Positions 17,076-27,116 of a stretch of 64,000 bases of DNA are shown here, in pieces. Both the position numbers and the translations under genes were made by a program. Within the stretch, counting starts at the first letter, position 1; each line of letters opens with the position of its first letter. The stretch is from the NCBI GenBank assembly GCA_030430495.1, contig JAUIKM010000008.1, forward strand, positions 62,001 to 126,000, read 5' to 3'. The notes beneath the pieces were generated by a model that worked only from the letters and a program-made list of their open reading frames with translations, did no database searches and had not been told where the DNA came from. Source of the DNA: a bacterium. GTDB taxonomy: Bacteria > Bacteroidota > Ignavibacteria > Kapaibacteriales > UBA7675.

Positions 17076-19325
17076 ATGAGCGTGACGGAACACATAAGTG
17101 AACATGCAGCTGCCGACCAGGATGCGGACATCAGCAGGCATCGCGAAGAATTGCTGGAAGCCTGCCGGCGCAATCTGCGTCACGTGGACGCGGCAATGAT
17201 CGGCAAGGCTTTTGATTTTTGTGTTCAGGCGCACGGCAAGGATTTGCGCGCCTCGGGCGAGGCATATTACACTCATCCGATCCAGGTGGCCAAGATCGTG
17301 GCGACGGAGCTGCCGCTGGACGACGTGTCCGTGGCGGCGGCGCTGCTGCACGACGTGGTGGAAGACACGGAATTCAGCCAGAATGACATCCACCAGGAGT
17401 TCGGCGAGGAAGTGGCGAATATCGTTGACGGCGCCACAAAAATCACGGATGTTTTCAAGAGCCACGAAATCACCAAGGCGGCCAGTTACCGCAAGCTGCT
17501 GATTTCACTCATCAACGATGTGCGCGTCATTCTGGTCAAGTTTGCCGACCGTCTGCACAACATGCGCACGTTGCAGTATTTAAAGCCTGAAAAACAGAAA
17601 CGCCTGGCGCGCGAAACGTTAACAATTTACGCGCCGCTGGCGCACCGCTTTGGTCTGGGGTCAATTAAATGGGAGCTGGAGGACCTGGCGTTTAAGTACA
17701 CCAACCGCCCGGCCTACGACGAGATTAAAAACTCGCTGAATATTAAACGCCAGGAGCGTGAGAAATACATCCGGTCGTTTTCGGAGCCGATTGAGGCGCA
17801 ACTGCGCGAGGCGGGGTTCAAGTTTGAGGTTGGCGGCCGCGCCAAACACATATTCTCGATTTACAACAAACTTGTTAACCGCGGCAAAACAATTGAGGAG
17901 ATTTACGATCTCTTTGCGGTGCGCATTATTCTGGACACGCCCAAACCAAACGATTGTTTTACCGTCTACGGCATTGTATCTGATATTTACACCCCGGTGC
18001 CGGAGCGCTTCAAGAATTACATTTCCGTGCCGAAAAAAAACGGCTACCAATCGCTGCACACCACGGTAATTGGACCGCAGGGGCGCAAGGTTGAAGTGCA
18101 GATTCGCACGCGCGCGATGCACGAGGTGGCGGAGAAAGGTGTGGCGGCGCACTTCCGCTACAAGGAAATCAGCGGCAACAGTTACATCGAGGACGCGGAG
18201 CTGGAAGAGTGGGTGCACTGGGTGCGCGATGTGTTCGACAGCGCGGGCGATGAAGCTCCCGAACAGGTGGTCGAGTCGTTTAAGTTAAACCTGTACCAAA
18301 ACGAAATTTATCTGTTCACTCCCAAGGGCGAGCTGCGCATTCTGCCGCAGCAAGCGACGCCCGTCGACTTTGCCTACGCAATTCACACCAAGGTTGGCCA
18401 CCACTGTATCGGCGCAAAAGTTAACCAGAAAATCGTGCCGCTGGATTACGAGTTGCACAGCGGCGATCAGGTTGAGATAATTACTTCCAAGAACCAGCGC
18501 CCCAACAAGGACTGGGAAAAATTTGCGATTACACACAAAGCCAAGTCCAATATTCGCAAGTTTTTCAAGGAAGAACGCCGCACGCAAATTGCCGACGCCC
18601 GCGAGCTGTGGGCGCGCCGTATGCGCAAGTTAAAAGTGCATATTAACGACGATGAGCTGGAGAAGATCGTCCGGCAGATTCGCTACATGAACAAAGCCGA
18701 GTTCTTTTTTGCACTCGGTACGGGCAAGTTGACGCTGGAGGCGGCGGAAGCTGCGGTGATGGAGCGCTGGAACAAAGCCGGCGGCGCCAGACGGCCGGAG
18801 GCGCAGCAGGACGATGCTGCGCAGCAGGATGCGATCACATTCGACAAATTTAAACACACGGCGAGGACGGAAGCCGACGGCGTGTATATCGTCGGCTCCG
18901 ATGCGCCGCTTAAATATTCGTATGCGCGCTGCTGCAATCCCGTGCCGGGCGACGACATCACCGGCGTGGTGACGGTGGGCGGCGGCGTCAAGATACACCG
19001 CACGACCTGCAAAAACATCGCTTCGATGCAGGAGTCGCTTAAACCGCGTCTGGTCGACGTGCGGTGGTCGTCGCGTCAGGCCAAAAGTTTTATGGCGGCG
19101 ATCAAGGTGACGGGCGAAGACCGTCCTGCGATGTTAAACGACCTGACGAGCGCCATTTTATCCTGCGACCACACCAATATCCGCAGTGTTAACATCGACT
19201 CCTATGACTCGTTGTTTGAGGGCGTCATCACTGTGCATGTGATGGATGTTAACCGGGTGGAGGAGATCTTTGAGGTTCTGCGTACTGTTAAGGGCGTCAA
19301 GACTGTCTCGCGTTTTGAGGGCTGA
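17076..19325 (+). CDS. RelA/SpoT family (p)ppGpp synthetase/hydrolase
   Basis: A full-length 749-residue long RSH protein. The N-terminal hydrolase domain keeps the HD signature HDVVEDT (residues about 92 to 98) and FADRLHNMRTL. The synthetase domain shows NYISVPKKNGYQSLHTTV and VEVQIRT. A TGS domain follows (LFTPKGELRILPQQATPVDFAY), then the helical and conserved-Cys segments (YARCCNPVPGDDI) and a C-terminal ACT domain (VTGEDRPAMLNDLTSAI). Both catalytic halves look intact, so a bifunctional enzyme controlling the stringent response is expected. I start it at the ATG three codons inside a TTG-initiated frame. Confidence 0.95.
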   Translation: MSVTEHISEHAAADQDADISRHREELLEACRRNLRHVDAAMIGKAFDFCVQAHGKDLRASGEAYYTHPIQVAKIVATELPLDDVSVAAALLHDVVEDTEFSQNDIHQEFGEEVANIVDGATKITDVFKSHEITKAASYRKLLISLINDVRVILVKFADRLHNMRTLQYLKPEKQKRLARETLTIYAPLAHRFGLGSIKWELEDLAFKYTNRPAYDEIKNSLNIKRQEREKYIRSFSEPIEAQLREAGFKFEVGGRAKHIFSIYNKLVNRGKTIEEIYDLFAVRIILDTPKPNDCFTVYGIVSDIYTPVPERFKNYISVPKKNGYQSLHTTVIGPQGRKVEVQIRTRAMHEVAEKGVAAHFRYKEISGNSYIEDAELEEWVHWVRDVFDSAGDEAPEQVVESFKLNLYQNEIYLFTPKGELRILPQQATPVDFAYAIHTKVGHHCIGAKVNQKIVPLDYELHSGDQVEIITSKNQRPNKDWEKFAITHKAKSNIRKFFKEERRTQIADARELWARRMRKLKVHINDDELEKIVRQIRYMNKAEFFFALGTGKLTLEAAEAAVMERWNKAGGARRPEAQQDDAAQQDAITFDKFKHTARTEADGVYIVGSDAPLKYSYARCCNPVPGDDITGVVTVGGGVKIHRTTCKNIASMQESLKPRLVDVRWSSRQAKSFMAAIKVTGEDRPAMLNDLTSAILSCDHTNIRSVNIDSYDSLFEGVITVHVMDVNRVEEIFEVLRTVKGVKTVSRFEG

Positions 19326-19984
19326 GCGGATTGAGTTTTTTGGCTTGCCGGCAGACTTCTGACTCGTTTGCATTCGGCATGAGTCGCGGCGCTGTCGCTT
19401 TGCCGCTCTTCTGACTTTCTTGTTAGTTAATGTGTTTGAGGCTTAAAGACCTGGCGTTGCGTCAGGTCCGGCGCCGGTGTGGTTTCATGCGCCGCAATTG
19501 GGTTGAGAGTCGCGTCGTTCTCGGCACAATCACAAGCCGAATTCCGGTGTGAATGCGCGAATTCGGGCACATCGAAACTGAGATCGTGCAGGATTGCTAC
19601 GGATATTCCACCGCATCGTCGGATTTTTTTCACTCAGGAGTCCGTGGCCTGCTCAAGGGTTGCAGGTTCTATGAGATCAACTTTGTCGGCGGAGTGGGCA
19701 TTGGGGCGCACTTTTGTGACGATCCTGGGCCCACCCGATACCCGCCGCCATACCGCCTGAAAAAATACCACGCAGCCTCAGGCCCCGGTAACCCGACCGG
19801 GAAGGTTCCCGGTTTGGCGGCCTGACGTCCGCGTTTAAACAGCTCTCTCAACGCGTGTTGTTATGTTTTGCATGCTGGTCAGGACAAAGCGCGCAGAAAG
19901 CCGGCCGGAGAAAATCAGGCTGGCGGTTCATGTATCTCAACGTGGTTGGAAGTCGGTTAAACGGGAAGAGCGTCGTGAATAGTC
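19326..19984. other. Intergenic region, no gene recognised
   Basis: 659 bp between converging genes. It contains degenerate copies of the TGACTTTTTTGTT-type motif (near 19360 and 19415) and an inverted repeat ACCGGGA-AGGT-TCCCGGT near 19795. Open frames up to 93 codons have no family resemblance and no ribosome binding site. Confidence 0.5.
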
Positions 19985-20962
19985 TCAGCGCTGTCGACGT
20001 TCGATGTTGATGCTGCCGCTGATGGTTTTGGCCTGAATCATCGTGCCGCCGCCGTTGAGAATGCCGTAAACGTGGCGGCGTTTGATATTGCCGTTGAATC
20101 CCTCGCGTGCATCCATGGAGATGCGACCGTCATTGGTGATGGCGTCGAGATTGCCTGCGACGGTGGGGGAGAGGAAAATATCAATATCGCCGCTGTCGGC
20201 GTTTAATTCTATACCCTGGTTTTTGCCGGACAGGTTGACCTCGATGTCGCCCTCGCGGCTGTTGGCGTTGACCTGGGCTTTGGCATTGGAGAGTTTGATG
20301 TCGCCGGTGTTGGAGGCCATGCTTATGACGCCGAAGGCGTCGACGATGTCGATGTCGCCGGTGTTGCTGATCAGAGTGATCGAGCCGGTGACATTGTTGA
20401 CTTTTATATCGCCGCCGGAAGAGTTGGCGGCCAGTTCGCCGGTGAGGTGTTTGCCGATGATTTTGCCGGCGAGAGTTTCCAGTTTAATCATGCCGCTGAG
20501 ATTGCGCACCACAATTCGGCCTTCGCGTGTTTTGGCGGTCACGCTGAACTCGCGCGGCACATGGAGCTTGAACCTTGCACCAAAACTCCACCAGCCCCAC
20601 TGCAAATTCAGTTTGCGCGCCTTGCGCGTGCCTTTGACGTGAATGATTGGGCCCGACTTGCTCATCGACAGTGCAAAGCGACCAATTTCATCCTGATTGC
20701 CGGTCAACTCAACGACCAGTTCTACCTGGTTGCGGTCCCAGCTGTCGACCGTAATGTCGCCGAAGTCGGTGTCGAGGACGATAAACTCACCTGCGCCGAC
20801 CTCATACGTTCGCTTGATGGTGTTGGTGGCGGGAGTAGCAAACGCGGCGATTGTCTCCGAACGCAGCGTGTCGACTTCCTGTGCGGAAGCCGGCGCGGCA
20901 AACAGAGCCAGATTGACAAACAGACCAACGAGAAGAAATACTGTCATGGCTGTCTTGATCAT
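19985..20962 (-). CDS. DUF4097-type secreted beta-helix protein
   Basis: A 325-residue exported protein with a signal peptide (VNLALFAAPASAQE). The body repeats a short strand-turn unit with G-D/G-x-I cores: GDITVDSW, GDIKVNNV, GDIDIVDA, GDIKLSNA, GDIEVNLS, GDIDIFLS, ending SGSINIERR. This is the pattern of DUF4097 'putative adhesin' proteins, a right-handed beta-helix with aligned Asp residues. Such proteins occur in the periplasm or on the surface; the molecular role is unknown. It lies 104 bp upstream of nothing related: the next gene on the same strand is rsmB, which precedes it in transcription order. Confidence 0.85.
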   Translation of the reverse strand: MIKTAMTVFLLVGLFVNLALFAAPASAQEVDTLRSETIAAFATPATNTIKRTYEVGAGEFIVLDTDFGDITVDSWDRNQVELVVELTGNQDEIGRFALSMSKSGPIIHVKGTRKARKLNLQWGWWSFGARFKLHVPREFSVTAKTREGRIVVRNLSGMIKLETLAGKIIGKHLTGELAANSSGGDIKVNNVTGSITLISNTGDIDIVDAFGVISMASNTGDIKLSNAKAQVNANSREGDIEVNLSGKNQGIELNADSGDIDIFLSPTVAGNLDAITNDGRISMDAREGFNGNIKRRHVYGILNGGGTMIQAKTISGSINIERRQR

Positions 20963-21066
20963 GCGCGATTACTGATGCGTACCGCGGCGGAACACCGGGA
21001 CCGCGGCTCGACCGCAAAGCTACGTAGTCGCGCTGACACGGTTGCAAAATTTTTGGGTCCGTGAAT

Positions 21067-22425
21067 TCACCCACGGCGCAGTCGTACCGCAAATGCTCCG
21101 TCGCAGCCGTGGATGTGGGGCAGTGTTTCGAGCGCGCCGTCGCGGCAGACTTCGGCCGGGAGATAGTTTTCGGCCGGATCGAGCGCAAAATCGGGTGTTT
21201 CGCGCAGGAAACGATCGACTACTTCGCGATTCTCCTCTGGTTCGGTAGTACAGGTGCTGTAGACCAGAACGCCGCCGGGCGCCGTCAGAGAGGCGGCGTG
21301 ACGCAAAATGTCGGTCTGCAGAGCGGCCAGTCCCGCCAGATCATCCGGCCCGCGACGCCATTTAATCTCGGGTTTGCCGGAGAGCGTGCCGAGTCCCGAA
21401 CAGGGCGCATCGACGAGAACGAGGTCTGCCGGCGCATCAAACCGTATTGAGCGTGCGTCGCCTTCCAGCGTGCGGATGCAGCTAAGCCCCAGACGTTGCG
21501 CCGCATTGTGGATCAGCGGCAGTTTGTTGGCATGCAGATCAAGGGCAACGACGTCGCCTTTGTCGTTCATCAACTCGGCGGCATACGTGCTTTTGCCGCC
21601 AGGCGCGCTGCAAAGATCGTAGACCGTCCATCCGGCCTGCGGCGAAGCCAGACGAATAACGGCCGCAGCGCCGGCGTCCTGGACGGTGCATCGACCGTCG
21701 CGAAACGCGGCCAGATCGTCCAGCGCCAGGGGCGAATCGAGAAAAATGCAATCCGACTGAAAGGCGACGGGCTCGACCTCAAGGCCGAGCGACCGCAATT
21801 CGGCCAGCAGTTCCTCGGTTGAACTGCGCAAGCGGTTGACGCGCAAACATTGGCGCGGCCTGAGATTATTCGCCTGGAGTAACTGTTCACATTCCTGCGC
21901 ACCAAAGCGCTGCCGCCAGCGTTCCACCAACCAGTCGGGATGTGAATGCAGGACGCCCAGACGCGTTGTCTGATCTGACGGGGGCGTCGGCGCTCCCTTT
22001 GCAACACAGGCGCGCAGCACAGCATTTGTGAAGCCCGTCAGGCGTTCGCCCGCCCGGCGGCGCACATAACGCACAGCCTCGTGAATTGCGGCGTGCGCGG
22101 GAATTTTGTCCATGAACTCCAGCTGATACAAGGCGGTGCGCAGGGCGGCCAGAATGGCATGCGGCAGTTTGCGAATGCGCGTTTTACTGTGATGCTGGAG
22201 TTGCCAGTCCAGGCGGCGTTGCTGCCGCAGAACTCCTTTGACCAGTTCGGTCAGCAGATTGCGATCGCGGGAGTGCTCAAGCTGTGCGCGGGCCTCATCC
22301 AGCAGTTTGTCCGCATAGGCGTCTCTTCCGGCCACGGCAGCCAGAATGTCGCAGGCGTAGGTGCGCGCCGAGCGGCCCTCGGTTGTATCAGTCGTCGTTT
22401 TTTTGAACTTTGTTAATTCAGACAT
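21067..22425 (-). CDS. rsmB: 16S rRNA (cytosine-967-C5)-methyltransferase
   Basis: A 452-residue RNA m5C methyltransferase using SAM to methylate C967 of 16S rRNA. An N-terminal NusB-like helical domain (ARTYACDILAAV, LVKGVLRQQRRLDWQL, IPAHAAIHEAVRYVR, TNAVLR) precedes the catalytic domain with the SAM site DLCSAPGGKSTYAAE, the DAPCSGLGTL motif carrying one catalytic Cys, and VYSTCTTEPEEN carrying the nucleophilic Cys. The NusB-like domain separates RsmB from RsmF. I start at the ATG before SELTKFKK; a frame to 22500 has no ribosome binding site and a low-complexity leader. Confidence 0.92.
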   Translation of the reverse strand: MSELTKFKKTTTDTTEGRSARTYACDILAAVAGRDAYADKLLDEARAQLEHSRDRNLLTELVKGVLRQQRRLDWQLQHHSKTRIRKLPHAILAALRTALYQLEFMDKIPAHAAIHEAVRYVRRRAGERLTGFTNAVLRACVAKGAPTPPSDQTTRLGVLHSHPDWLVERWRQRFGAQECEQLLQANNLRPRQCLRVNRLRSSTEELLAELRSLGLEVEPVAFQSDCIFLDSPLALDDLAAFRDGRCTVQDAGAAAVIRLASPQAGWTVYDLCSAPGGKSTYAAELMNDKGDVVALDLHANKLPLIHNAAQRLGLSCIRTLEGDARSIRFDAPADLVLVDAPCSGLGTLSGKPEIKWRRGPDDLAGLAALQTDILRHAASLTAPGGVLVYSTCTTEPEENREVVDRFLRETPDFALDPAENYLPAEVCRDGALETLPHIHGCDGAFAVRLRRG

Positions 22426-22623
22426 GTATCGTCCGCGGGTTGCTTGGGTTAATGCCCTGGGGGAGGAAGCGGCAGCCGTCCGGTGTCCATTGCCCGGCAT
22501 CCGATGGTACTATGTCCATACCTTGCATGCCATGCTTCGCTTTGATAACTTGACGCTCGAAATGCCGGTCTGTCCGGGACACCGTTCGTCAAATGCGATA
22601 ACTTACAAACTCTGTTAATCGAT

Positions 22624-23472
22624 ATGAAAAAATTTCCACTGCTCCTGTTGCTTGCCGGACTGATGTTTTCTCCTTTGTTTGTCATTGCGCAGGATGGCGA
22701 CAGTGATGACGGCGAGACCAGGCGCAAACGGCCGGAACGCGACGAGGAAACTCCGATTCAACCGTCATTCAACAAGACCTGGCCATGGTCGGTCGGCGCG
22801 TTGATCGGCGCATCGTTTAACTCTCAGGGTGGTAAGTTTTACAGCGCCTGCGACTGTGAATTCAGCAAAGGTGGCGGCAGCGGACTCATTCTCGGCGTCT
22901 TTGCGGAAAAACAGGTTTCCAGGGAACTTGCATGGGGTTTGCGCCTGACGCACGAAGCCAGGGACATAACCGCCAAGTTCGTCGAGTACGAATACGTCGA
23001 ACTCGAAAACACCAATGACGGCAGTAGTTTTGAAGTGCCGGTTCGTTTTCGCCACGAAGCGCGCACCGAAATCTCGGCGATAGCTCTGACTCCTTATCTG
23101 CAGTATACTCCTTTCAAAGCCATGTTTTTTCAGGCCGGATTCTCTGGCCAGTACATTTACTCAGCCAATATTGTCAGCGAAAAACAATTGGCCGAGCGCA
23201 CCATTCGCGATCCGAACAACGGCCAACTGCTCGACATCGGTCTGGACGGGCGCGGCCTGACGCAGACCGTGGAAGACGGCGAGATTCAGGATTTAAACCC
23301 TTTCCAGATGTACGCCTCGTTTATGATCGGCATCAACATTCACTTCTCTGAAGACTTTGCCTTTATCCCCATGTTCAACTTCGGTATTCCGTTCTCAACC
23401 ATTTCGGAACGCGGCGAGGATTTCACCATTTCGTCGGGTCAATTGCTTTTTGGATTCCGCAAAACACTGTAA
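22624..23472 (+). CDS. Outer membrane beta-barrel protein (PorT-like fold)
   Basis: A 282-residue exported protein with a signal peptide (LLLLLAGLMFSPLFVIAQ), a short charged linker (RRKRPERDEE), then alternating strands typical of 8- to 10-stranded barrels such as OMP_b-brl/PorT. Visible barrel strands include WSVGALIGASFNS, LAWGLRLTHEA, ISAIALTPYLQYTP and FAFIPMFNFGIPFS, and it ends LLFGFRKTL. Two Cys (SACDCEF) may form a disulfide. It precedes the PorE-like gene on the same strand by about 550 bp, so an envelope-secretion role with it is possible but unproven. Confidence 0.65.
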   Translation: MKKFPLLLLLAGLMFSPLFVIAQDGDSDDGETRRKRPERDEETPIQPSFNKTWPWSVGALIGASFNSQGGKFYSACDCEFSKGGGSGLILGVFAEKQVSRELAWGLRLTHEARDITAKFVEYEYVELENTNDGSSFEVPVRFRHEARTEISAIALTPYLQYTPFKAMFFQAGFSGQYIYSANIVSEKQLAERTIRDPNNGQLLDIGLDGRGLTQTVEDGEIQDLNPFQMYASFMIGINIHFSEDFAFIPMFNFGIPFSTISERGEDFTISSGQLLFGFRKTL

Positions 23473-24024
23473 AAACAGCGAAATATTGCGATTTGGGAAA
23501 AAAGTCTGAGACGTAGTGCCCGGACTTAGGTCGCTGGTTGTCAGGTCACGATAGGCACTCCTGCAAGCGCCACTTCGGCGGCCTGAACGCTAAAATGTGG
23601 CGGTATTGTTGAAAAAATCGCCGGTAAATGATAACTTCATTGATCTGTGCTGTTACCCGATTCGCTATGTTCGAATTTTTCAAGTCGATTTCCGATGGGG
23701 CGGCGTCTGTTCCTTCGTTTAGTACGGGCAGCAACGGCAATCAATCATAGAGACGTCGCCGGATACTCGTATCACGACGCGTCGTATTGGCAATGGGAGC
23801 GCCGACAGTCCAAAGGCAGATACCAAACTTCGGCCGCCGAAGACGGCAGCCGCTCGAATGCGCCGAACTGTGCAAAAAAAGCAACGGCTCCGCGCCTCCC
23901 GGCTTGGGCGATTGTAATGTTAAATTCATATATTATGCGGCTGTACGCCCAGGTACAGGGACCAAAGACAGAAAACGATTCCGATGATCATAACAATGTT
24001 TCATTCATAGCCTGGTAGGTGGGT
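23473..24024. other. Intergenic region upstream of the PorE-like gene
   Basis: About 550 bp with no recognised gene. It is AT-richer close to the downstream start, with GTTAAATTCATATATTATGC near 23920 as a possible promoter, and AGGTGGG directly before the start codon of the next gene. A 123-codon open frame here has no ribosome binding site or family resemblance. Confidence 0.45.
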
Positions 24025-26664
24025 ATGCGACTACTCCTGTCCACGATTGTGGTGCTTCTGTTGATGTATGTAACGCCTTTGTGTGCCGAATCGCCGGCAG
24101 GCGCGAATCAAGCCGGTCTGGCCACTGCAAGGGCGGCCCAATCCCAGCTCTATCTGTATGGAGCCGCGATTGCCGGCGCACCGCAAGAAGATAATCTCGG
24201 AGTGCTTTATAACGAGAACATCCGGATTATCAACCTGGGACCCATCGTTAACTACGAGGGACTCGACTACGCCCCGACGATCTCCGCGGACGGGAAAACG
24301 CTGTACTTTGTTTCTGACCGTGAAGGGAGCGTACTGGACAAGGATGAAAATCCTTCGCACGACTTCTGGTTCACGACGAAACCGGACAACTACGATACAG
24401 TCTTTGCCAAGCCGGTCAACCTTGATCCCAACTCCCCGTACGGACGTCAGGGTACCAACACGCCGCGCAACGAGGGCGTAGCCTCAATTTCTGCCGACCA
24501 GCAGATGCTCGTGTTCACCGGCTGCGACCGCGAAGACGGTATCGGCGGCTGTGACCTTTACATCTCCGAGATCAACGAAGACGGCACCTGGGGCCTGCCC
24601 AAGAACCTGGGACGGACGGTCAACTCCGAGGCATGGGACTCTCAGCCTTCGATTGCTCCGGACAAAAGCCGCATTTACTTTGCTTCCAACCGCGACGGCG
24701 GTGTCGGTGGAATGGACATCTGGTACACTGATTTTGACTTCGAATTTGAAGAGTGGCAGGAAGCGGTCAACCTCGGCGAGGAAATCAACACCGATGAGGA
24801 CGACTGGTCGCCCTTCATCAACGCCGACAACGAAACGCTGTTCATTTCCTCCAAAGGCCACAAGCCGAACATTGGCGGATTTGACTTCTATATCTCGCGC
24901 CGCAATCAATCCGGCGCCTGGTCTGCACCCGAAAACATCGGGCAGCCCATCAACACGCAGCAGGACGAGTTCTTTATTTCGGCTCCGGCGTCGGGCGACA
25001 TCCTCTACTTTGCCTCGCGTCGCCAGGACATCAGTGGGTTCCAGGGCGACTATGACATTTTCATGGCATTTGTGCCGACCTTCTTCCGCACGCAGCTGCT
25101 GACGGTACAGGTGCTGGACGAATGTACCGGCGAGTCCATCCCGGCTACCGTTGAAGTTGTCAACACCGTAACACGTGATCGCAAAAGCGGCGACATTGCG
25201 GGCGACGGCGGCGATTACCGCCAGCAGATCAACCCGCTGGATTTCGGCGATGCCAAAGACTCGATCCTGCAGGTCTCGTTTGAGATTTCGGCCTCCAATC
25301 CCGCCTACGGCACCGTGTCGACCAAACTCGTCGTCGACAAACCGGCCAAAGTGGAAGACAAGGACGAAGCTTCAAAGACTATTCAGCTCGACCCCGTTGT
25401 GATCCGCCTTGGTCAACGTCCCAAACTGCGCGCCGAAATGGACTTTTCGGATTACTCGAAGGATAATCCTAACGATCCGGATTTCGGTAAGTTCAAAGGC
25501 CTTGTGATGCAGGAAATTCAGACGCGTACCCTGTATCCGCTGCTGAACTACATTTTCTTTGATGAAGGCGGTTCCGACATTCCCGAGCGTTATATCCTTT
25601 TTGATTCGCCCTCGCAGGTTGGCGCCTTTGACGACAACAACATTCCGGGCGGTACTTTTGAGAAGTACTACAACATTCTCAACATCTACGGCTACCGCAT
25701 GAAAAAGAACCCGTCCGCCAAACTGCAGGTGGTCGGATATATCGGTACTGTCAGCCCCAAAGAACAGGATGGGAAGATTGCCGAGACGCGCGCCAAAAAC
25801 GTCTACAATTACCTCAAAGATGTCTGGGGAATCGAAGAATCGCGCCTTGATCTGAAGTGGGGCGAGAAGCCTCAACTTCCCTCAAACGTGCGCGACAGCA
25901 TGGGGCAACAGGAGAACCGTCGTGTTGAACTCCTTTCAACCGACTGGGAAGTTGTCAAGCCGATCATTGACACGGATCCGACGCTCTTCCCGTCGCCTGA
26001 AACAATGACTTTCGTGATGGAGAACGGCATCGACGACAACATCGTCGCCGAACGCCGCATCGAAGTGACGCACGGAGACAAGCCGTGGAACACCCTTAAG
26101 GACATTGGTACGACGGATGCCTCTTTCGAGTGGGATTGGTTTGACTCCAATGACCTCTTGCCCAAGAAGGGCGATGAGTCGGCTTTCCAGGCGCGACTGG
26201 TCGTGACCTCCAAGAACGGTCGCGAATGTATATCGGATCCGATTACCATTCTGGTCAAGCAGATTTCGACGCGCGACGACCTGGTGGGCGACGATGGCGA
26301 CAAAACGCTTGAAAAGTACAACCTCGTGTTGTTCAAGTTTAACAGCGATGAAGCCGGAGTTCTCAACGAGCGAATTCTGAAAGAGTTTGTGTTCGATCGC
26401 GTGCTGCCTTCCTCGGAAGTCAACATTGTCGGTCACACGGATGTTGTGGGTCTCTACGAGGTCAACCAGCGCCTGTCGCAACGTCGTGCCGCTACGGTCG
26501 AACGTTCGATCAAAGCGAACCGCAAAAAGTTCAAAACGTTTGAAACCGACGGCGTCGGTGAGGACGATGCGCTGTATACCAACGAATCGCCCGAAGGTCG
26601 TTTCTACAACCGTACCGTTCAGATTCAGATTCAAACGCCGCTGAGTGCTTTCAAGAACAACTGA
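24025..26664 (+). CDS. PorE-like protein: PD40 propeller, regulatory-like domain and two OmpA-like domains
   Basis: An 879-residue exported protein (signal peptide LLLSTIVVLLLMYVTPLCAE). Residues about 80 to 350 carry PD40/WD40-like blades (YAPTISADGKTLYFVSDR, SQPSIAPDKSRIYFASNRDG, WSPFINADNETLFISSKG). A carboxypeptidase-regulatory-like segment follows (LLTVQVLDECTGESIPATVE). Then come two OmpA-like regions: residues about 500 to 640 (YIFFDEGGSDIP, KLQVVGYIG, RAKNVYNYLKDVWGI, QENRRVEL) and residues about 765 to 879 (VLFKFNSDEAG, VNIVGHTDVVG, LSQRRAATVERSI, NRTVQIQIQ). The order propeller, regulatory domain, OmpA is that of PorE, the T9SS protein linking the secretion machinery to peptidoglycan, though the TPR part and lipobox are absent. 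It precedes the seven-gene array; terminator directly behind. Confidence 0.82.
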   Translation: MRLLLSTIVVLLLMYVTPLCAESPAGANQAGLATARAAQSQLYLYGAAIAGAPQEDNLGVLYNENIRIINLGPIVNYEGLDYAPTISADGKTLYFVSDREGSVLDKDENPSHDFWFTTKPDNYDTVFAKPVNLDPNSPYGRQGTNTPRNEGVASISADQQMLVFTGCDREDGIGGCDLYISEINEDGTWGLPKNLGRTVNSEAWDSQPSIAPDKSRIYFASNRDGGVGGMDIWYTDFDFEFEEWQEAVNLGEEINTDEDDWSPFINADNETLFISSKGHKPNIGGFDFYISRRNQSGAWSAPENIGQPINTQQDEFFISAPASGDILYFASRRQDISGFQGDYDIFMAFVPTFFRTQLLTVQVLDECTGESIPATVEVVNTVTRDRKSGDIAGDGGDYRQQINPLDFGDAKDSILQVSFEISASNPAYGTVSTKLVVDKPAKVEDKDEASKTIQLDPVVIRLGQRPKLRAEMDFSDYSKDNPNDPDFGKFKGLVMQEIQTRTLYPLLNYIFFDEGGSDIPERYILFDSPSQVGAFDDNNIPGGTFEKYYNILNIYGYRMKKNPSAKLQVVGYIGTVSPKEQDGKIAETRAKNVYNYLKDVWGIEESRLDLKWGEKPQLPSNVRDSMGQQENRRVELLSTDWEVVKPIIDTDPTLFPSPETMTFVMENGIDDNIVAERRIEVTHGDKPWNTLKDIGTTDASFEWDWFDSNDLLPKKGDESAFQARLVVTSKNGRECISDPITILVKQISTRDDLVGDDGDKTLEKYNLVLFKFNSDEAGVLNERILKEFVFDRVLPSSEVNIVGHTDVVGLYEVNQRLSQRRAATVERSIKANRKKFKTFETDGVGEDDALYTNESPEGRFYNRTVQIQIQTPLSAFKNN

Positions 26665-26714
26665 TGTTATAGGGACTCCGGCTCTCCGGGGCCGATGAAT
26701 TTCCCTGGTCGTAA

Positions 26715-26752
26715 CAAAAAGAGCGAGAATTGATTCTCGCTCTTTTTTTTTG
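26715..26752. terminator. Rho-independent terminator after the PorE-like gene
   Basis: AAAAAGAGCGAGAAT, a 2-base loop and the complementary ATTCTCGCTCTTTTTTTTT form an almost perfect 15-bp stem with T-tracts on both strands. It separates the PorE-like gene from the seven-gene array, so the array has its own promoters. The remaining about 360 bp before the next gene show no further gene. Confidence 0.92.
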
Positions 26753-27116
26753 GAGACGGCGCGAGCTTTTCCGTGTCGATTGCACCTTGAGGATTGCTGT
26801 GTCTTATTGCGACATTGATTCTGGTGCGCGACGCGGCCAGGGCATCCTCCAGCGATCCGATGATGTGACTTATCAGCTCCCGACAGATTACCGTTGTTTG
26901 AGGCGTTAAACTCGAATGCGGCTCCCGCGGAGCTACCCGCAGACTGAACGGTACTAGTTCCCCAGACACACACATTAGCCGCCGTTGCGGCGCCGATCCG
27001 TAAGACGGACAGATCCAGGTTTCGACGCAGTCGCCGGCCTGTGTATGGCGCTGCGGTGCTGTGAACACTCTATACACGTAATAAATCCCCAGTTACTCTT
27101 TCTAAGGACCGTTCCA

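Noticed and set aside
23647-24018. A 123-codon open frame before the PorE-like gene
   Set aside because: No ribosome binding site, no hydrophobic or domain pattern, and biased residues; the region is better read as non-coding.
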